This document shows positions 58,435 through 64,000 of a stretch of 64,000 nt of DNA, in pieces (position 1 is the first letter of the stretch; each line of letters starts with the position of its first letter). Under the pieces are notes generated by a model, which was not told the DNA's origin, made no database searches, and saw only the letters and a list, made by a program, of their open reading frames with translations. This DNA is from Phocoena phocoena (taxonomy: Eukaryota > Chordata > Mammalia > Artiodactyla > Phocoenidae). The position numbers and the translations under genes are program-made. The DNA lies in NCBI RefSeq assembly GCF_963924675.1, contig NC_089220.1:165019270-165083269 (forward strand), in the 5' to 3' direction.

Positions 58435-59119
58435 AATTGGATGAAAGTGATCAAAACGTACAAACTTCCAGTTGTAAGATAAATATGTACTGGAGATGTA
58501 ATGTAACATGATAAATATATATATCATGCTGTATGTTATATACGAACATTACGAGAGTAAATCCTAAGAGTTCTCATCACAAGGAAAAAAATTGTTTTCT
58601 ATTTCTTTAATGTTGTGTCTCTATGAGATGATGGATGTTCACTAAACTTACTGTGATCATTTCATGACGAGCATAAGTCACATTACTGATATTATGCTGT
58701 ACATCTTAGATTTATACAATGCTGTATGACAATTATATCTCAACAAAACTGGGGGAAAAAGCATTTGAAGAGAGAAAATATTTGCAAATGGCACATGTGA
58801 TTAAAGACTGTTATCCAAAATACGTAAAGAACACTTAAAACTCAACAATAAGAAAGTAGACGCCTAGTTTAAAAATGGGCCAAAGACCTTAACAGACAGC
58901 TCACCAAAGAATATATACAGATGGCAATTAAGCATATAAAAAGATGCTTCATAGCATATGTCATCAGGAAAATACAAATTAAAACAACAATAAAATACCA
59001 CTGCACTATTAGAATGGCCAAAATTAGGAACACTGATAGACCCAAATGCTGGTGAGGATGTGAAGTAACAGGAGGTCAAAATAAATAAATAAACACATTT
59101 TAAAAAATAGAACAATTAC

Positions 59120-59461
59120 AACCATCTACTGTAATAAAAGTTATGTGACGGTGGTCTCTCTCTCTCTTGAGAAATATTATTGTACAAATTTAATGCCTTT
59201 TCCACCTTAACTAAGCCCTTATCACCCACTGTGTCCTTAACTTTGCAGTTTGAGGTGTTAACAGCAAAACTAGCGTGAGTTTCTTTTTTCTTCTTCACAA
59301 TTTCACAGATTTGTGCTTACCGTAGACCGTAGCAACCTCAGCATATGATTTTTTTCTTTCCTTATTAAGTTGAGAACTTTCACCTTCTCACAGAAAGCAC
59401 TTTGCAGCTTCTCTTTGGCATAATCTGAATTGCCAGCATCCTCTTTTGCTCTTTGGGCCAT
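59120..59461 (-). pseudogene. Decayed Tigger transposase N-terminus
   Basis: On the minus strand from 59461 the broken frames still show the Tigger/pogo transposase start. An initial M-A-x-(K/R)-x-K segment has a GNSD motif, then an EKVKVL-like helix. After a frameshift comes ETHASFAVNTSNCKVKDTVG followed by LVKVEKALNLY. This corresponds to the CENP-B-like helix-turn-helix DNA-binding region. Stops and frameshifts make it non-functional, and the DDE catalytic part is absent. Confidence 0.8.
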
Positions 59462-59939
59462 GAGTAAGTGAAACAAGGGTCACTTGAACACAAGAACTGC
59501 CATATGCAACAGTCAATCTGATAACCAGGATGGCTACCAAGTGATTAGCTGGCCGGATATGCTGAACAAAGAGATGATTCAAGGCCTGGGCTGGACAGAG
59601 TGGGATGGCACAAGATTTCATCAAGATACTCAGAGTGGCGCACAATTTAAAACATATGAATTGTTTATTTCTGGAATTTTCCATTTAATATTTTTGGACC
59701 CAGGTTGACCATGAGTAACTAAAATGGCAAGAAGCAAAACTGAGGATAAAAGTGGGGAAGACTACTGCAAAGGGGAATATACCTTACATATTGTTTTACG
59801 ACTTGCTTCCTTTCTTCTTAACACTATGCCTTGGAGATCTTTCCATAGTTTAGTAACAGGGACTGATCTCATTATCACAAATCTCATGTATACAAAATTG
59901 TCTTTTTTCTTAATCCATTGTGTACTTCATTTAGCTTTT

Positions 59940-60800
59940 AGCTCAGTTCTTAGCTGAGCCGCAGAGAACTTGGTCGAGTCCCTTCTGGATAAACTCGGTC
60001 AACTCTGAGTTATTCTCCGTCTCCAGTATGTAAATCGTCAGTGAAAGTCAATTCCCCTCTTCCTAGGAGTGACTTGGGATGAGGACAAGGGGCTTATGCG
60101 CTGTGGCCTGGGGACCACTGATGCACTGTGGGCATCCCCTTCTCCTGGGGTCCACTGAGATGACCCTCTCACAGCACAGTCTCTTCTACTTAGGCCCCTG
60201 TGGTCAGGAAACTTCCCAGCCCAACTCCAGTTCCCTTCACACCTACCCTTCCCCCCTTAGCCATCCAGGCTCCCTAAGAGAATCCCCGGGGCTCTGGGCT
60301 ACCGGCCCTTCCCCCTAGAACCTCAATCAGTCAGCACTGCTCCATGCCCTGGTCCTTCCCTGGCTGTTTTCTGTGAGGCTCTCAGCCTCCTGGGACACAC
60401 CCAGTCATCAAGGCCTGGACCTTCTCTGATCTGGGACTCCTACCCCCTACCAGGGGCGGATTCTGCTGCTCTTCTACTCTGAGAAAATCTCCAGGCTACA
60501 CCAGAAGTGTTTTTACCCATCTCTCTCTAAAAGGCATATGTTCATCCCCAACTATCATTTAAGGATAACCTTTATGCTCAAATCCTTTGGATACTTGGCT
60601 TTTGGTTACACGAAAACCATTTCTTATTTTTTAAAATGCCCTTGAAGAAAATGCCCTGGCTTTCAAGATGATTACCTTCTCTGAGTTTCAAGGACCTATT
60701 CTGGAAGGAAAAGCCAAGGATTTTCGCTTTATAGTTTCTGCTCTTTGGCCTTTCTCTGTGGAAATAGGCGCCAGCATTTTCCCTGCCCAGATACAGATCA
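59940..60800. other. Upstream flank, nothing recognised
   Basis: No gene or nameable repeat. A moderately GC-rich patch at 60.0-60.5 kb has no CpG clustering. Confidence 0.4.
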
Positions 60801-60802
60801 GA

Positions 60803-60900
60803 GATTTAGTGGTACCTACTGTAGATGGTTGTTGTGAGGATCGATGTAATGAATAAAGCACTTTCCACAGAGCCTGGCACAGAGTAAGTGGTCAGTAAAT
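60803..60900 (+). repeat. MIR SINE 3' half
   Basis: 'gtggtacctactgtagatggttgttgtgaggatcgatgtaatgaataaagcactttccacagagcctggcacagagtaagtggtcagtaaatg' is a clear MIR match. Confidence 0.88.
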
Positions 60901-60906
60901 GGTATC

Positions 60907-61116
60907 CTTTTTTTTTTTTTTTTTGGCGGTACGCGGGCCTCTCACTGTTGTGGCCTCTCCTGTTGCGGAGCACAGGCTCCGGACGCTCAGGCTCAGTGGC
61001 CATGCCTCACGGGCCCAGCCGCTCCGCGGCATGTGGGATCTTCCCGGACCGGGGCATGAACCCGTGTCTCCTGAGTCGGCAGGCGGACTCTCAACCACTG
61101 TGCCACCAGGGAAGCC
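60907..61116 (-). mobile_element. CHR SINE, short form, at the MIR end
   Basis: Minus strand. The target-site duplication AAATGGTATC is at 60897-60906 and 61117-61126, so it inserted in the tail of the MIR. Confidence 0.94.
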
Positions 61117-61129
61117 AAATGGTATCATT

Positions 61130-61560
61130 TTTATTCATTCATTTAACAAATATTTATTGAGCATCTACTATGTGCCAGATCCTGTTTTAAGCATTGGAAT
61201 AGAGAAAAACACAGAGTAAAAGACCTGTCCTCATAGAACATTCAGGGTAGAAAAATATAGAATATGTATATGGGAAAAATAACTAAGGAGAAACAAAGCA
61301 AGGGAGGAAGAAAGGAGAGTGCTTGCAATTTTAGATAGCACTGCCAGGGAAAACCTCCCTGAGGAGACATTTGAATCATGACCTTGAAAGAGGAAGGGAG
61401 CCGGCCAGGCAGGTACCTGCAGAAAGAGTATTTCAGGCAGAACATCTACAAGGAGTGGAGAAACAGACTCCATCTCCCCAAGAGGAGAGTCTGTAAAGTC
61501 ACTTCACAAGGGAACGCCTGCAGGGAGGGAAGAATTTGTGGCTATTTTCACAATCTATCC
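61130..61560 (-). repeat. L2 LINE 3' region
   Basis: 'cattcatttaacaaatatttattgagcatctactatgtgccagatcctgttttaagcattgg ... ctccctgaggagacatttgaatcatgaccttgaaagaggaaggga' is complemented L2 in correct order. Confidence 0.88.
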
Positions 61561-61939
61561 ATTCTCTTTAGATTAACATTACATTGATATGAAGTTATTA
61601 TTTACCACAGTGTAGCCCCAAGTTCTCATTAACATTTTCATTGTTAAATGATGTTATCAGAGCTTCTGGTTGAGTGTAAATATTGAAATGTTTTCTAATG
61701 AACTCCTTGAAATGCAAATACTATGTAATCTTTCACTGACATACCTTGTTAAATAACACAACAACCTCAAGAACAAGATAGCAACATTTTAAAAGGTTTC
61801 TTTGTTTAAAAAGTTATTGTTCTTAGATAATGTTATCCTACTAGATTAAAATAACATTTAATTTAAAAAATTTATTTACATATTACTATAAATACTTATA
61901 TACTAGGGTGGGGAAACCAGGAGGTAGAAGTCTTGGGGG

Positions 61940-62060
61940 CTAGTCTTAGTTTTGCCTCTATCCTTTGCCATCTTAGGCAAATCATTTGATTTCTTGAAGG
62001 CTCAGTTTCTTTATTTATAGAATAGATGCTCTGGGGAACAAGGTCACTGTTTTATTTCAG
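61940..62060 (+). repeat. MIR-like fragment
   Basis: 'ttgcctctatcctttgccatcttaggcaaatcatttgatttcttgaaggctcagtttctttatttatagaatag' fits the MIR core. Confidence 0.6.
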
Positions 62061-62064
62061 CAGT

Positions 62065-63045
62065 AAAATTACAGCTTCTTTTTTGAGGAATAAATCTATG
62101 GCGAAACCAAAAATCAGGTATCTATAAGAGTAGAAATAACAAAGTCTTTAGTTAGAGCCTGAATTATTGAAAATTATTGGAAAAATTTTTGTGTAGCTAC
62201 CTGGTTGTAGGTAGAAGTCAGACTATTTCTCTTGCACTATGTATCCCATTTTGTTACAGCTCAATTCTATTTAAAAATATAATAAAATAAAATAATGGAT
62301 CTGAAAGACTTTTGATAAAATAACTTCTAAAAAGCCTTTTTTTTAAAAAAAATTGCTGACCAATCGTGCTTCTGATTAGTTCAACATTAGAAAACTATCT
62401 ACAAAGGAAGACATGGGCTTCCTCAATACTTGGAACATTCAGTATTTCTTGCTTAATATTTCCTCTCTTTTCATTGATTTTATAATTTAATTGTACTGTA
62501 ATTCTCTGAAAAGACAGAACTTAGAGGAGAATTCTATACATTTTTCAGTTGATAGCTCAACAGCCAACATTTATTTAACAACTGAATGAATTTGTACCAG
62601 CTCTGGCAATAGCCTTCTCACTTGCTGGTAGAGATCGAACATGTCTTATTTGCTTTATTAGACAGTCTTTCTTTTTTTTAAAAAAAGCTGTTCTTAGAGG
62701 TATTTTGCCACAATGATATTTAACTGAAGTTAAGTGGAATATGGGAATAAATTATACTTAAGCTATACTGGCATTTTTTACTGATGCAAGTGGCAGTGAA
62801 CATTATCAAAATAATTTCACCTATGCATATAAATGAGAGGCCAAACAGCACAGGGGAAGAGAACAGGAATTTGAACAGGGCTTACCTAATCAACCAAAGT
62901 AGAAGTCCATCCACAAAATGGACAATATGTGAATTGCAGTGCTTGTAAATTGTCTTCTTGCAATGTACACAGTATTTAAGACTTTTAGAATATACACATC
63001 AGTGGAAATAATCCTTTGAGGGAAAAGAATTCATAACCTTAAAGC
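62065..63045. other. AT-rich upstream flank, nothing recognised
   Basis: No gene or nameable repeat. Confidence 0.4.
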
Positions 63046-63049
63046 GTTT

Positions 63050-63470
63050 GTCGTTTGGAAACCAGTCTTTCTTGCATCTTATCTTCTTGACCTCTCAGCT
63101 GCATTCAGAGCTAGTGGCTGTTTCCTTCTTCTTGAGGCCCTTTCCTCCTTTAACTTCTGAGACTGGCTGTTTCTCAATTCCGCTTTCATTTCTCTGAGTG
63201 TCCTTCACTGCTCCTTGCTTGTTCCTCTTGCCTCTTAAATATTATTGTCCTTTGGGTTCCATGCTGAGGCTTCTCTTCTTTCCCTGCCCAAGCTCATCTG
63301 CTTCGATGGCTGCAGCTACCCACCAGTGTCTACACTGTAAGCTCCCCAGCCGTCTCAATCTTGAGCTCTCTCCCAAGTGTTAGATTCACGGATGTTCTCT
63401 GGACACCTTAAACTCAATAAATTTACAATGGAACTCATTTTCTTTTCCCAATAACCTGCTGCTTTTCCTG
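63050..63470 (+). repeat. L2 LINE ORF2-region fragment
   Basis: 'ttgtcctttgggttccatgctgaggcttctcttctttccc ... gatggctgcagctacccaccagtgtctacactg ... ggacaccttaaactcaataaatttacaatggaactcattttcttttccc' follows the L2 coding region. Confidence 0.75.
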
Positions 63471-63477
63471 GGCACGC

Positions 63478-63516
63478 ATGTGCGTGTATGTGTGTGTGTG
63501 TACATGCATGTGTGTT
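63478..63516. repeat. (TG)n-rich microsatellite
   Basis: An interrupted TG/CA-type run (tgtgcgtgtatgtgtgtgtgtgtacatgcatgtgtgt). Confidence 0.85.
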
Positions 63517-63794
63517 GCCTCAATTAACAAGAAGACCCTAAGAGTCTTTATATATTAAGTTCTGAAGCTACTGTCCAGCCCCCAGTGGCTCTCCATGCAG
63601 TTCTTTCTTTCTTGACCACATGTCCCAAAGAGGCGGTAATTCTCACTTTATCACTTGGAGGGTCTGCTGTGGACAGAACTCAATATCCTCTGGCTACCTC
63701 CCCCATATAAGCAAAAGGTCACTTTTTTTTTTTTAAAGCATTTTATTAAGAGACAGGGAATCTGTTCTAAAACTAACACAATGTAAAGTAAAAT

Positions 63795-63990
63795 AACTCA
63801 TTGAGCAAATATTTATTGAGTACCTACTGTGTGCCAGATGCTGGGGATACCAAGGCGAGCATGAATGGACATTAGCTTTTTATTGGCCTCTAAGTCTGGG
63901 AAGAAGCAGGGTGGGTAGGGGGGGAAGAAACAGACCTTAAGCAAAAAAATCACACAAATACATGTGGAATTCCAACTGTGACAAGTGCAG
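63795..63990 (-). repeat. L2 LINE 3' end
   Basis: 'ttgagcaaatatttattgagtacctactgtgtgccagatgctggggataccaaggcgagcatgaatgg' is the complemented L2 terminus. It runs toward the window edge. Confidence 0.85.
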
Positions 63991-64000
63991 TGAAGGAGTG

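Larger units (their letters stand above)
57756..59103 (+). mobile_element. L1 3' fragment inserted in Tigger, itself split by a SINE
   Basis: Pieces resemble L1 3'UTR ('gtgtagggaatatagtcagtaactatgtaatatctttgtac', 'cactatgttgtgtaccaggaactaacataattttgtaag') up to 57971. They continue after the SINE (58345-58760) and then into an ORF2-like part (58770-59090: 'aatgggccaaagaccttaacagacagctcaccaaagaa'). The 3'UTR-before-ORF2 order implies rearrangement or two L1 insertions. No intact frame. Confidence 0.75.
57575..59767 (-). mobile_element. Tigger (TcMar) DNA transposon, split by an L1
   Basis: Left piece 57575-57755 ('gtgttccaagatcctcagtggatgcccgaaaccgtggagagtactgagccctgtacatac ... ttaggcacagtaaggg') and right piece 59104-59767 ('ctgtaataaaagttatgtgacggtggtctctctctctc ... 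aattgtttatttctggaattttccatttaatatttttggacc ... ggggaagactactg') follow the Tigger consensus in order. The L1 insertion between them is flanked by AAAATAGAA at 57747-57755 and 59104-59112. Confidence 0.88.
57365..59905 (-). repeat. Outer old L1M fragment of a four-level nest
   Basis: Left piece 57365-57570 ('taaagagttcaagctgtatagaaggtcatgaactaaaaagagaaagtctccctcccactc') and right piece 59768-59905 ('catattgttttacgacttgcttcc...ccttggagatctttccatag') are consecutive parts of one complemented old L1 3' region. Everything between them was inserted later. Confidence 0.75.

Noticed and set aside
13395..61219. Many ORFs of 60-130 codons with repeated peptides such as GPLTVVASPVAEHRLRTRRLSGHGSRAQ
   Set aside because: These are translations of CHR SINE copies in various frames, not genes.
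48600..64000. Exons of a neighbouring gene (ARMC3 is upstream in human)
   Set aside because: No recognisable armadillo-repeat or other exon was found. The human intergenic distance is large, as I recall.

Overview
This is nuclear DNA from a mammal, almost certainly a cetacean and probably a toothed whale. The basis is 18 copies of tRNA-derived SINEs of the CHR type, which occur in whales, hippos and ruminants. About half are a short, internally deleted form ending directly in poly(A), which I associate from memory with odontocete CHR-2 deletion subfamilies. The rest is typical mammalian sequence: AT-rich, repeat-dense, with one CpG island and only one recognisable protein-coding exon.

The one gene is PIP4K2A (phosphatidylinositol-5-phosphate 4-kinase type 2 alpha) on the minus strand. 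Its first coding exon (47885-48028) encodes the N-terminal 48 residues, from [10 protein letters not shown] to MWGVNHS, and ends at a consensus GTAAGG donor. It lies inside a CpG island (about 46.9-48.6 kb) with GC boxes and a perfect 12-bp palindrome of two TGACG half-sites. The gene runs leftward, so positions 1-47884 are the 5' part of intron 1; I found no further PIP4K2A exon there. Positions from about 48.6 kb to the end are upstream flank with no recognisable gene.

The intron and flank hold fossils of several ages. Oldest are MIR and L2 pieces. Next come DNA transposons (MER5-like and other hAT elements, and a Tigger with a decayed transposase N-terminus), old L1M/HAL1 fragments and one probable ERVL-type LTR. 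Youngest are CHR SINEs and a short 5'-truncated L1, many still with clear target-site duplications. Nested insertions give relative ages; the best is a four-level nest at 57.4-59.9 kb (SINE in L1 in Tigger in older L1). Simple repeats include (AC)n, (TA)n, a 270-bp polypurine tract, a strong G-run cluster and a GAN-type trinucleotide tract just inside intron 1.

I see no new multi-gene system here. The items most worth checking are a plus-strand segment at 43.6-43.8 kb framed by an excellent splice acceptor and a perfect GTAAGT donor, the nested transposon block, the promoter palindrome, SINE copies with internally amplified blocks, and a few unexplained minus-strand ORFs in non-repeat intronic DNA. 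Repeat names come from recalled consensus patterns, so boundaries without a stated target-site duplication are approximate.
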